64,000 bases of DNA from Candidatus Poribacteria bacterium (lineage in GTDB: Bacteria; Poribacteria; WGA-4E; JAJDTR01): assembly GCA_028820655.1 (NCBI GenBank), contig JAPPIK010000001.1, positions 1-64,000 of the forward strand, in the 5' to 3' direction. The position numbers and the translations under genes were made by a program. The notes under the pieces are model-generated. The model worked only from the letters and a program-made list of their open reading frames with translations. It ran no database searches and was not told where the DNA came from. How positions within the stretch are numbered: the first letter of the stretch is position 1; the number at the start of each line of letters is the position of its first letter. Shown in pieces: positions 1 through 8,522 of the stretch.

Positions 1-88
1 AGAAGAGAAAAGCAAACAAATTGACCAGAAAGCAGTGAACTACTAAGTCCCTAAGCTTTTTCTCCGTGCGAAGTCGGCGGTACAAGGA

Positions 89-152
89 GATTTGCTATTG
101 CAGTCGTTATTCGCTCCGATGATGAATCTCTATCGCGCGTTCTGTCTAGTCG
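89..152 (+). repeat. two degenerate copies of the dispersed 35-bp repeat
   Basis: The stretches gatttgctattgcagtcg and atctctatcgcgcgttctg resemble the repeat whose best copies read roughly ggatttctatcgcgctcg followed by ctatccactcgcttgatc, for example near 15598 and 28690. The two copies lie back to back about 60 bases upstream of the transporter gene at 208. They are diverged, so the call rests on comparison with better copies elsewhere in the window. Confidence 0.5.
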
Positions 153-207
153 TCAAATCGAGTGCTCGACTTACGAATGTACTTGGTCGAAATCAGGAAG
201 GGCATCT

Positions 208-1350
208 ATGCGTTATTGGAACCGTGATTTTCGTCTGTTGGCTTGCGGCGTTTTCGGCGTAGGCGCGTTTTTCGGAATCCTGTTTCCACTCTTTAACAAT
301 TTTATCGTAGACCAGATTGGAGTTCAGCCTCACGAGTTAGGCTATATGGAATCGTTGCGTGAGGTGCCCGGGTTCCTCAATGCGTTTTTCACCGCTCTCA
401 TCATCTTCTTCGCGCCACCGATTGTTGCCGGTTTAGCTTTGATAGTGATGGGTATTGGTATGGCCGCGTATTCGCAAGTCAACAGTTTTTACGGCATCCT
501 TGTTTTTTCGTTCGTATGGAGTTTCGGTTTTCACGCGTGGTTGCCGTTGCGGTCGGCCATGACGCTCGCCTATTCAAGTAGTGAAGAGAAGGGGAAGTGG
601 TTTGGTCAGTTACGGAGTGTGGAGAGTTGCGCCACCTTAGCCATGATCGGTCTGTGTTTGTTCGCAACAGAACTGTTTGAATTCGGGGGGCTTTTCAAGA
701 TTGGAGGAGGTGTCGTTGCTGCAGGCGGCGTCGCCCTGTTTTTCGCGTCTCGGCGGTTGCAGACCAAGCGGGAAAACAGATTCGTACTACGGAAACCGTA
801 TTGGCTATACTACGCGCTTTCCTTTATGGATGGAAGCCGACGACAGATTTTTACGACATTCGCGATCTTCGCACTCGTCAAGGCGTTTGGTACAGACCGC
901 GGTGTCATTATCAAGCTCGTGTTGATTAACCAAGTGGTTGTTCTGTTCTTCTCGCCCATTATCGGCCGGCTCGTGGACAAACTTGGCGAACGTATCATGT
1001 TAAGCCTAAGTTACGCGGGATTATTCTTCGTGTTCGTCGGCTATGCAACGCTCAAGAACGTCACACATCTGTACGTGCTCTACTGCATCGACAATTTTCT
1101 ATTTGTTGGTCGGATCGCTTTAATGACCTACTTGAATAAAATTGCGCAGCCGGAAGATCTCAAGCCGACGCTTGCCATGGGCGTGACCATGAATCACGTC
1201 GCGGCGGTGAGTGTGCCGCTCATCGGAGGTTTGGCGTGGGTTTCATTCGGTTATCAAATTATCTTTATCGGCGGCGCCGTCTTTACATTGATTTCGCTAA
1301 CTTGCACGCAGTGGATGCGGATAGGAAGAGAGAGTGCGAAGTTGGAATAA
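208..1350 (+). CDS. MFS-type membrane transporter
   Basis: This 380-residue protein consists almost entirely of hydrophobic segments, about ten to twelve membrane helices, with short charged loops. A central charged linker (around residues 178-195, SRRLQTKRENR) separates two halves, as in major facilitator permeases. The second half has a loop GRLVDKLGERIM, which matches the MFS cytoplasmic signature between helices (G-x-x-x-D-x-x-G-x-R). It should sit in the inner membrane and move a small solute; the substrate cannot be inferred. The ATG is preceded by AGGAAGG at good spacing. The gene stands alone on this strand, with a minus-strand gene converging from the right. Family confidence is high and substrate confidence is nil. 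Confidence 0.85.
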   Translation: MRYWNRDFRLLACGVFGVGAFFGILFPLFNNFIVDQIGVQPHELGYMESLREVPGFLNAFFTALIIFFAPPIVAGLALIVMGIGMAAYSQVNSFYGILVFSFVWSFGFHAWLPLRSAMTLAYSSSEEKGKWFGQLRSVESCATLAMIGLCLFATELFEFGGLFKIGGGVVAAGGVALFFASRRLQTKRENRFVLRKPYWLYYALSFMDGSRRQIFTTFAIFALVKAFGTDRGVIIKLVLINQVVVLFFSPIIGRLVDKLGERIMLSLSYAGLFFVFVGYATLKNVTHLYVLYCIDNFLFVGRIALMTYLNKIAQPEDLKPTLAMGVTMNHVAAVSVPLIGGLAWVSFGYQIIFIGGAVFTLISLTCTQWMRIGRESAKLE

Positions 1351-1490
1351 GCAACGTGGGCAGTGTCTATTGATCAGCGGCCAGTGCGATTTCTGATCTG
1401 TCCTACCGTGATGTGGAATAAGTCCGTTGTGTCGTTTGGTTCGCCCTTGAAACTTCCTAGACTGGTGCAAGAGAGCATTTCAACGACCCT

Positions 1491-1521
1491 GTGGGTGCGG
1501 TTTGAAGCCGCGCCTACAAAG
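1491..1521. repeat. short hairpin repeat (ggtgcggtt...ccgcgcctac)
   Basis: An imperfect inverted repeat, gggtgcggttt and ccgcgcctac separated by about four bases, lies between the converging transporter and propeller genes. Related hairpins occur at 26751, 46137 and about 58380, so this is one copy of a REP-like family. Confidence 0.5.
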
Positions 1522-1563
1522 TATGTTAGTACATAGTCGATCCAGGCCAGTTGGTTCGTCGTA

Positions 1564-3000
1564 TTAGAATTTCCACATGTAAACATCTCCTTGGTCGTCT
1601 CTCACATCTGTCCACACCAGGATGATGTCGCCCGATTGGGATCTTAGTACGAACGGCGGATATTGCTCTCCCGGCGCCGTACAGATTGGTACGCCGTCAA
1701 CCTTCCAAGCCACCTCGCCCGCCAAATTGAACTGCTGCGCGTAAATCGCATCGCTGCTCTCATCTCCATAGTCTTCGCGGTAGTCTAGCCAAGCAACGAA
1801 GAACTGATTATCAGTAGAAGGCACGATGAAGGGTTTGTCTTGATGACCGCCGGCCGTACTGACTGGTACACCGTTCTCTTTCCACCGGACCGCCCCGAAG
1901 GCACCGACGCGTTGAGCGTAAAGATCCGAGTAAACATCACGTTCATCGCTCCAAACGGCGATGAGTCCACCGTTACCGTCGCTGGCAATTGAGGCACTTT
2001 TCTGGATGCCCGCCGCATCGCAGATTTTGACGCCTTCGTCCGCCCACAGCTTTTTGCCGTTAGAATCAATCCGTTGGGCGTAAAGATTATCGTTGATGAA
2101 GTCCTCGTAGATTTGCCATGCGATGATGAGCCCACCATCATGATCGGTGGTGACGAGCGGTATTCCATGCATTCCTTCGGGTGGGGTAACAACGATTGGG
2201 TTGTTCCAGACCGGGGATCCGTTCATGGCGAACCGGGTTACCATGATGTGCCACGATTCGTATCCGATCACATCCCACCATACGATATAGAACCCGACTT
2301 CACCATAGCCGATGAGAATGGGATCGCTCTGGAGAGACTCGGACGGGAAAACGGGTACTCCGTCCACTTTCCACATTGGATGACCATCCGGGCCGAGTCG
2401 TTGAATGTACAGATCTTGGTATTGTGCACTGCGCCGCGCGTCTTCCCAAACAAAAATTGCACCACCGGCGCCATCGCTCAGTATCGCCTGCGTGGATTGA
2501 TCGGCAGAATCCGTGCAAACCGGTACTCCGTCGGATTGCCACAGTATTTTACCGGATACATCAATCGCTTGAGCATAGATATCCCAATTACTCCGGTCGC
2601 GTCGATCATTCCATACCGCGATCACCCGATCAGAGGAGCGCGTCATTCTTAACCTACGTTGATTCCACCCAGCAGTGCATATCGGGACTCCATCCACTTT
2701 CCATATCGCCTTTCCAGCCGAGCTTACCCGCTGCGCGTAGACATCCCAATCCGTACCGGTGCGGTAATCCTCCCAAGCAACAATAGCGCCTCCTCTTCCG
2801 TCGCTGACCGTACGAGGCATAAATTGCCCATCCGGCGCAGTGCACACCGCAATCTCTACGGCGCTAGCGTTTTGAACGATGCCTAATAGTAGCAATACAC
2901 ACAGGAATTTCGGTTTGGGACAATTGTCGAAGATGATTGGATGGGAATGCAAAAATGACGGTGAGTGAGTTCCAGTTCTATAGCTTTCTGCTTTCCGCAT
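1564..3000 (-). CDS. secreted repeat protein, probable beta-propeller
   Basis: Read from the ATG at 3000, the protein has 478 residues. It begins with a basic leader and a hydrophobic segment ending in NASA, a likely signal peptide, although the leader of about 30 residues before the hydrophobic core is long. The rest is about seven copies of a unit of roughly 55-60 residues: a GVPVCTA-like turn, then DGxGGAIxVWxDxR, DxYAQRV and xWKVDGVP. This spacing is typical of propeller blades. The open frame extends upstream to 3123 but that would overlap the neighbouring phosphatase gene. The ATG at 3000 has AAGG upstream and leaves a 25-base gap. An extracytoplasmic binding or structural role is inferred; no catalytic motif is visible. 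Confidence 0.75.
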   Translation of the reverse strand: MRKAESYRTGTHSPSFLHSHPIIFDNCPKPKFLCVLLLLGIVQNASAVEIAVCTAPDGQFMPRTVSDGRGGAIVAWEDYRTGTDWDVYAQRVSSAGKAIWKVDGVPICTAGWNQRRLRMTRSSDRVIAVWNDRRDRSNWDIYAQAIDVSGKILWQSDGVPVCTDSADQSTQAILSDGAGGAIFVWEDARRSAQYQDLYIQRLGPDGHPMWKVDGVPVFPSESLQSDPILIGYGEVGFYIVWWDVIGYESWHIMVTRFAMNGSPVWNNPIVVTPPEGMHGIPLVTTDHDGGLIIAWQIYEDFINDNLYAQRIDSNGKKLWADEGVKICDAAGIQKSASIASDGNGGLIAVWSDERDVYSDLYAQRVGAFGAVRWKENGVPVSTAGGHQDKPFIVPSTDNQFFVAWLDYREDYGDESSDAIYAQQFNLAGEVAWKVDGVPICTAPGEQYPPFVLRSQSGDIILVWTDVRDDQGDVYMWKF

Positions 3001-3025
3001 AAATTTAACCTTGGATCGCGAATTT

Positions 3026-3514
3026 TCAGGACAAATCTCGCGGATACCACACTTGCACCAGCCTACCTTCGGTTGCCCCGTCCAACTCACTCCAGCAGTC
3101 AATGGGCAAAGAAAGATTGGCAAGCGCAGCCGTGGGCATCGTGCAGTTCTGCCCCAACCTCGCGACGAGTTCTTCCATTCCGGGATTGTGTCCTACTACC
3201 ATCACCCGCGAATATTCATCTGGAAGGTGGTTTAGGTACTCAATATAACTTCCAGCCGGAGCGTGATAGAATTGTGAAGTTAATTGAATTTCTCCTGCGT
3301 AGCGGCAAGCTTTGGCAACCCTTTTTGCCGTACTTCTTGCGCGTTTCGCAGTTGAACTTACGATCAGATCCGGAATTAGCCCTTGATGCAGCAGAAGTTC
3401 GCCGACACGGGGGGCATCGCGTTTGCCGCGCTTGTTCAGCGGGCGGTCGTGATCCAGCACTCCTTCGTCCTTCCAGCTAGACTTGGCATGACGCAGTATT
3501 AGCAACGTTTTCAT
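3026..3514 (-). CDS. sixA: SixA-type phosphohistidine phosphatase
   Basis: The 162-residue product starts MKTLLILRHAKSSWKD. The RHAKS motif is the SixA version of the histidine phosphatase RHG signature, carrying the phospho-accepting His. Further family motifs follow: DRPLNKRGKRDAPRVGELL, VSSTAKRARSTAKRVA and VVGHNPGMEELV, whose His is the second catalytic one. SixA removes phosphate from His residues of phosphotransfer proteins; in other bacteria it acts on ArcB or on PTS components. The open frame runs 20 codons further upstream, but homology begins at MKTLLILRHAKSS. The secreted repeat protein follows 25 bases downstream on the same strand, so co-transcription is possible. Confidence 0.88.
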   Translation of the reverse strand: MKTLLILRHAKSSWKDEGVLDHDRPLNKRGKRDAPRVGELLLHQGLIPDLIVSSTAKRARSTAKRVAKACRYAGEIQLTSQFYHAPAGSYIEYLNHLPDEYSRVMVVGHNPGMEELVARLGQNCTMPTAALANLSLPIDCWSELDGATEGRLVQVWYPRDLS

Positions 3515-3631
3515 AAGGTTTTCTTCTATGAGCAACAGGAGAATTGAATATTTATGAGTTTCCAGCTTCTGCAAGTGTTTAGTGGCTAGTGATCAGTGAA
3601 ATCCGTAAAACCGAAAGACGGGCAGAAAATT

Positions 3632-3740
3632 GGATCGCTATCGCCCTCCCTAATCAGTCAGTTGATTGCGCCTTACAAGAAATGGTTGGCAGGGGATTTC
3701 TATCGCACTCACTATCCGTTCACTTAATTCCACCCTACAA
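3632..3740. repeat. two degenerate copies of the dispersed 35-bp repeat, 60 bp apart
   Basis: The copies read gatcgctatcgccctccc followed by taatcagtcagttgattg, and ggatttctatcgcactcac followed by tatccgttcacttaattcc. The second is followed by ccaccctacaaatgtac, a tail also seen near 8464 and inside the element at 15288. They lie between the phosphatase and helicase genes. Confidence 0.65.
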
Positions 3741-3752
3741 ATGTACATACAT

Positions 3753-6320
3753 TCACTGAATGTCCCCGCGGATATGCTTCCATTTACCGTGATCGACATT
3801 GTATACGGCGAGTTCGTGGTCGAAGTCGTCACAGAACCGCACTTCGATTCCCGCGGCATAATCACTCCAGCGGGTTCGAATAGCGAATTCCTGGACCGAG
3901 AATTCCTCCGCAGGGCGTAAAATATACCATGTCTTCGATTCATCGTCCCAACGATATCCCTCGGATTTGAGCATATCTTTGATTTTAGTCGTGGGCGTAA
4001 AGCCCCGTCCGAATTGATTTCCGACTCTAACGGCGAAATACTTCATTTCGCCCACTAACGGGGGATAATTCGACCAATTTAGGTTTGAGAGATTAACCTT
4101 CTTTTCCATATCTTCAAGAAATGGGGAGACTTTCCCAGATTCAGTTAGAATGAACAACCTTTCAACAGCTCGGGTCAACCCCACGTAAAAGAGGCGTCGC
4201 TCTTCGGCGGTGACCCTTTCGAGGTCGTCGCCAAAAATTCGGGTAAAAATCAACTCGGAGTGCACTAATGGAAAACAGTGCTGTACGGCGTCAAGCAGGA
4301 TGACAACATCCTGCTCAAGACCTTTGTAGCTGTGGACCGTCGATGCAGTGACTCTTTCCTTGTATTCCTCAGCAAGAGACGCACGCACCACTGCGAGAAA
4401 AGAGTCGAGACCGCTATCGGATGATGACTCCTCGCGTGCTCCATAATTTACGTACCAAGGTAGATAATTCTTTCGGGAGAGCAAGACAACGCTCTTGTCG
4501 TCCGCGAAAGCACTGTTCACTAGACGCAGTACTGCGGGTGTGAAGCGGTCGCCCGGGTGTTCTCGTTCCTCCCGCAATGTTGGTATAAAGGTGGCAAGAT
4601 CGGCGATCATTACTTGTCCATTTGAATTTTTGTGAGCGCGGGCGGGTTTGCCCAAACCTTTCATCAGTGCATTACCGACTTTAACTATAGATTTTTCGGA
4701 GCGGTAGTTGGTTGTCACATGCAACGTGCGAGAATCCGAGAAATAGAGGGGAAAGTTTCGAAAGAAACGTAAATCGGAACCGGCAAAGCCGTTGATGGCT
4801 TGCCAGTCGTCTCCAACACAGAAAAAGCATGCATGAGGATTCTGTTTTCGCATCGCCTGCATCAGTTGATGAAAGAGTTCCGAGAAATCTTGATATTCGT
4901 CGATGAGCACATGTCGTATCCTTCTAAGGTCACCGGCACCGGTTTTCCGTCGAAATACGGTTTCACCGTTCACTACCCGTTTGGCGGCTTCTTGGAGGAG
5001 TCCGTCAAAATCCTGCTTACCTGCCGCATTCATGTGCCGGTGATAGGCGGCGTAAAATTTCCGCACCGCATCCAGGAACTGCCGCTCCACCTCATTAATG
5101 CATTGGTGATCATTGACCATTTCAGAGAGTGTCTGAGGCGTCATTGAGAGTTTTCGGGCCCGCTGTATAAAACGCTTTGCCGCTTTTGTGAACCGATCTA
5201 TTGAACGGTCCTTAATCCTATGCCACAATTCTTCCTCTCCGAGTCGAGAGCAGGACATTCCGCAGGATTCAAGCTCTTTTTTCAGTAGGGCGTAAAACTC
5301 TTCGTCACCATGGATTTCGATTTGATGAGGAAAAAATTCCAACAATGTCCATTCCGGCATCTCATGCCAATGATGTCGCTGATTCTCGGAATTAGCGTCA
5401 TAGTGGGCATCGCCTTGGGGCTCGACATATTCAATGACTATACCATGGTTGTTTCCGGTGAAAATGGTAAAGTCAGGACAATGATGTGCACCGTTCCACC
5501 AGAAATTCCGCCCGTAGTGGTACTTGATGTCGTGTTCAAACAGGAAGTTGGCGATGACTTTTTCTCCGGTTGATTTGACGTACATTCCATTAAGTGTTTC
5601 ATGAGACAACGACCGGCGATAGCGTACCATCTCTTCAGGAGGTCTATTGTACCCACCTGAAACGATGCGGCCCCAATCGAATCGAAAGTGCGCCATCATC
5701 AAGAGACGCACCTTATCGACGTTCTCCGGGAATTGCAAGAATCGGTCAATCTCGTCTTGCAGAGCGCGCTCTTGGCTTTGAGTACTATCAGGTTCGTCAA
5801 CAAACATTGCTTTAGGATGAGTGAGCGCATACGCCAGAGCGTGGAAGGTCATCACGTGGGGGATCGGTCCTTGTAGATGTGAGGCAAGTCGCCCTCGAAT
5901 TTCCTCTGCCGCTTTTCGATTGAACGCAAGTAGCAATATCTCGTCCGGCGCTAATCCACAGTGTTGTTGCAGGAACAGCGCTCGATTGACCAACGTGCTG
6001 GTTTTGCCGCTCCCGGCGCGTGCAACGACTTGCACATGCCCTTCGACCGCACCAATAGCCCTCGCCTGCTCGCGATCAGGACTGTTACTCAACTGATGTT
6101 CAACCCATTCACGCACAAAGTTTTCTTTTTCCATCTCGTACTGCTCGGCAGATATGATGTCTGCACACCGTGTGCGATGAAAGTCAGAAGCGTTAAGAAA
6201 GTCCCGACGAAAATGCTCCCTCAGTTCGTTGAGCAGGGATCGCTCTTCTTCTCCGCGGCGCCCGGCTTTCAGCCAAGCACCCCAACGCGCTGCGAATTTT
6301 CGGGGGAGTTTGATCATCAT
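3753..6320 (-). CDS. UvrD/Rep superfamily helicase, HelD (helicase IV)-like, with nuclease-like insertion
   Basis: This 855-residue protein carries the superfamily 1 motifs in order: Walker A ARAGSGKTS (residues 100-108), motif Ia LLAFNRKAAEEIRGRL, Walker B VLIDEYQDF (471-479), motif III GDDWQAINGF (503-512), HSYKGLEQDVVIL and RRLFYVGLTRA. It should be an ATP-dependent DNA translocase or helicase in repair or recombination; the overall plan fits E. coli HelD. Between motifs Ia and II, residues 253-305 read EKVIANFL, then PDFTI, then IVIEY. This order (Glu, Pro-Asp-Phe, Glu) resembles a PD-(D/E)XK nuclease core, but the usual Lys is not evident. The C-terminal ~100 residues after the helicase core are not recognised. 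Both neighbours are unrelated and no partner subunit is adjacent. Confidence 0.88.
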   Translation of the reverse strand: MMIKLPRKFAARWGAWLKAGRRGEEERSLLNELREHFRRDFLNASDFHRTRCADIISAEQYEMEKENFVREWVEHQLSNSPDREQARAIGAVEGHVQVVARAGSGKTSTLVNRALFLQQHCGLAPDEILLLAFNRKAAEEIRGRLASHLQGPIPHVMTFHALAYALTHPKAMFVDEPDSTQSQERALQDEIDRFLQFPENVDKVRLLMMAHFRFDWGRIVSGGYNRPPEEMVRYRRSLSHETLNGMYVKSTGEKVIANFLFEHDIKYHYGRNFWWNGAHHCPDFTIFTGNNHGIVIEYVEPQGDAHYDANSENQRHHWHEMPEWTLLEFFPHQIEIHGDEEFYALLKKELESCGMSCSRLGEEELWHRIKDRSIDRFTKAAKRFIQRARKLSMTPQTLSEMVNDHQCINEVERQFLDAVRKFYAAYHRHMNAAGKQDFDGLLQEAAKRVVNGETVFRRKTGAGDLRRIRHVLIDEYQDFSELFHQLMQAMRKQNPHACFFCVGDDWQAINGFAGSDLRFFRNFPLYFSDSRTLHVTTNYRSEKSIVKVGNALMKGLGKPARAHKNSNGQVMIADLATFIPTLREEREHPGDRFTPAVLRLVNSAFADDKSVVLLSRKNYLPWYVNYGAREESSSDSGLDSFLAVVRASLAEEYKERVTASTVHSYKGLEQDVVILLDAVQHCFPLVHSELIFTRIFGDDLERVTAEERRLFYVGLTRAVERLFILTESGKVSPFLEDMEKKVNLSNLNWSNYPPLVGEMKYFAVRVGNQFGRGFTPTTKIKDMLKSEGYRWDDESKTWYILRPAEEFSVQEFAIRTRWSDYAAGIEVRFCDDFDHELAVYNVDHGKWKHIRGDIQ

Positions 6321-6528
6321 TCTGCTTTAGATTTCACGCCCCGCCGCGCAATCCCCGATTACGATATGATCTACGAGTCATCACGGTCGGTAAGGATAGA
6401 TTCCCGATGACGCCATGGGTGTGGTTGGTCTGGCGTGATGCAACTGCATGATGGAAAAACCGTGGTCACACTGCCATACATGCGAAATGGTATCATTGTG
6501 GAATGGGAGAGTCGAATGTCGCCGGCAT

Positions 6529-7311
6529 TCAGGATAGTGCTCCGATTTCGTCCGCCATAGTCTGTATGGTGTACCCTTCTTTGCGTATACGGAGGTCATA
6601 ATACAACAGCGTTGTTGTAGCGATTTTAAGCGGTTCGACAATGAGAAGCGGCAATAGAATGGATAGGAATTCATTCACTTCCGTGATGCCACCGAATGCC
6701 CCGATCATCTCTGACAGCAAATATATAAGCGAACCAACGATAAGTTGAAGAATTGCCAAAAGCACAACAACAAAGAACGCCTTATTCCAGTACCCTTTGA
6801 CAATTACAAAGCTTCTCTTGAGGGCGCCAATTCCGCCCTCGCCCTCAATTGTTACCACTGCGGGCGCCAAACAGAACCAACCGTACAAAACCAGCCCCGG
6901 TATGGCGAGTGTGAATAATCCGGCGACAATAGCGATTGATGCGAAGACCAAGGTTCCGAACAACGGGAAAAACACGTCGACAATGTACAGGAGTGCCTTG
7001 CCGACGGAACTTGCTCCACCCGAGACGCGCATTGAGATAACAAGTGTCCCAAGGGCTATTCCGGCACAGGAAAGGAAAATCAGCAACGCGAAAAACGACA
7101 GTGTTCCTAGACTGGCTGTGGTACCAGAGGTCGTAGGCGTGGGGTTAGATTGCTGGTCAAAGATGAAAAGGTAAACAACCGCACCGATGACAGAGCATGG
7201 TGCAACAATTGCGAGTAGTTGCATCCACATTTCGCGGTAGAGCAGAAGCGACTCGCGAAAAACACCACCGACGGTGAGTGTGCGGAAGCTACTATGGGTT
7301 TCATCGCTCAT
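6529..7311 (-). CDS. polytopic inner-membrane protein of unknown function
   Basis: The 260-residue protein has a short soluble N-terminus (MSDETHSSFRTLTVGGVFRE) and about six hydrophobic segments. It resembles the broad family of glycerophosphodiesterase membrane-domain or DUF975-like integral proteins, with an amphipathic start and a GLVLYGWFCLAPAVVTIEG motif before the RSFVIVKGYW loop. No catalytic residues are visible. It lies 12 bases downstream of the TPR gene on the same strand and is probably translated from the same mRNA. A role in membrane organisation or transport is only inference. Confidence 0.7.
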   Translation of the reverse strand: MSDETHSSFRTLTVGGVFRESLLLYREMWMQLLAIVAPCSVIGAVVYLFIFDQQSNPTPTTSGTTASLGTLSFFALLIFLSCAGIALGTLVISMRVSGGASSVGKALLYIVDVFFPLFGTLVFASIAIVAGLFTLAIPGLVLYGWFCLAPAVVTIEGEGGIGALKRSFVIVKGYWNKAFFVVVLLAILQLIVGSLIYLLSEMIGAFGGITEVNEFLSILLPLLIVEPLKIATTTLLYYDLRIRKEGYTIQTMADEIGALS

Positions 7312-7323
7312 AATTTCGAATCG

Positions 7324-8040
7324 TCACTTGAACTGCGTGAGATACTGCTCAAGCTTTTTGTTTCGCGGGTCCAAGTAGTGAGCTTCGCGTAAATAATTCA
7401 CGGCAGAATCGGTCTGACCTATCTTCATGAGGAGGGATCCAAGGTTGTGGTATGCCGGGCTATAGGTCGGTTTAAGATCGATGGAACGCCTATAGGCATC
7501 TTCCGCTTTCATCAGGAACTGTTGCGTTTTGCCGATTAGCAGACGAATGGTCACTTGATCTTCCCAAGTTTCGGTGTAAACGATTGCCCCAAGTTCCTCG
7601 GCCTTTTGTTCGATAGCATCGGTCGATTCTCGATTCGCTGAATTCATCACAATGTATCCTGACTCGGTGTGCGCAATAGCCATTTGCAGTTCGTCAAGTC
7701 CTTCAGCCGCAGTTTTTCCTTCCAGGTCAGTTTCCCATGACGGCCAACTGGGACCCGCATATGCCAATCCGTATGCATAGTAGGTCGCACCGAGGTCGTT
7801 AAGCACTTCAGCATTTTCGGGACGCATCGTGATTGCGTCTTCGTAAAGCGAAATTGCCTTGTCATATTCTTTAGAAGCATAGGCGTCGTTCGCGTGAGTC
7901 CTAATCATCTTAAATTCGGCACTTTGCAGGTTTACACTTTCTCTCGTCCCTTCAGGGTCTTTTCTCGTATAATAGACAAGGGTAACGGCGAGGACGGCAG
8001 CGAAGCACAGTACGATAATTGTTGGAAGTTGCACGCGCAT
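7324..8040 (-). CDS. membrane-anchored TPR protein
   Basis: The 238-residue protein begins MRVQLPTIIVLCFAAVLAVTLVYY, an N-terminal anchor or uncleaved signal. At least two TPR units follow: DAYASKEYDKAISLYEDAI...NAEVLNDLGATYYAYG, and DAYRRSIDLKPTYSPAYHNLGSLLMKIG...AVNYLREAHYLDPRN. The start is set by a strong GGAGGTGAT seven bases before ATG-CGC at 8040. Two earlier in-frame ATGs overlap or abut that Shine-Dalgarno and are unlikely to be used. It is probably a scaffold on the outer face of the inner membrane. It forms an apparent two-gene operon with the downstream membrane protein. Confidence 0.82.
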   Translation of the reverse strand: MRVQLPTIIVLCFAAVLAVTLVYYTRKDPEGTRESVNLQSAEFKMIRTHANDAYASKEYDKAISLYEDAITMRPENAEVLNDLGATYYAYGLAYAGPSWPSWETDLEGKTAAEGLDELQMAIAHTESGYIVMNSANRESTDAIEQKAEELGAIVYTETWEDQVTIRLLIGKTQQFLMKAEDAYRRSIDLKPTYSPAYHNLGSLLMKIGQTDSAVNYLREAHYLDPRNKKLEQYLTQFK

Positions 8041-8522
8041 GTTCATCACCTCCATTTAGTATTAGTCAGGGCTCTCCGGTGTTCATCTGCGGTCGACACA
8101 CCAGCACCTATTTAGTTTCTATTGTCAATGTCAAAATTCAAGTGCAACGAAAGCGTGGGTGGAGTAACGATACTTGTGTGGAACCGGGTAAGAGGCCTCG
8201 TCTTCACACAAGGACAAACGAGACAATCTCCCTCCTTAATCGGTCAGTCGGACTCATTGTACAGGAAACTATGGGCGGCGGATCCCTTGGGCAAGGGTTT
8301 AAACATAGGAACTCCAATGCCGTCAGATCTTCATCGCAGAATATGCTAACTCAGTTGAAATTCGCTCCTTTGGTCTCCGTATTCTGCGGGTTGATCTATT
8401 CGCTAAAGTCATTCCCTCGCTCCCGAAACGACTTGTCGCTATTCGGTCGATTGATTCCACCCTACAGATATACTAACACACTGAAGGTGTTTGCCGCCTC
8501 CTCAATCTTTCGATACAAACCC
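8041..8522. other. intergenic region with degenerate repeats
   Basis: No coding frame is convincing here. There are weak copies of the dispersed repeat around 8228-8250 and 8392-8475; the latter ends ccaccctacagatatac, as at 3731. The promoter of the TPR operon should lie near 8041-8150, but no clear -35/-10 pair stands out. Confidence 0.5.

Noticed and set aside
2074-2652. Plus-strand 192-residue open frame
   Set aside because: It is antisense to the propeller gene, whose repeat structure and signal peptide explain the sequence.
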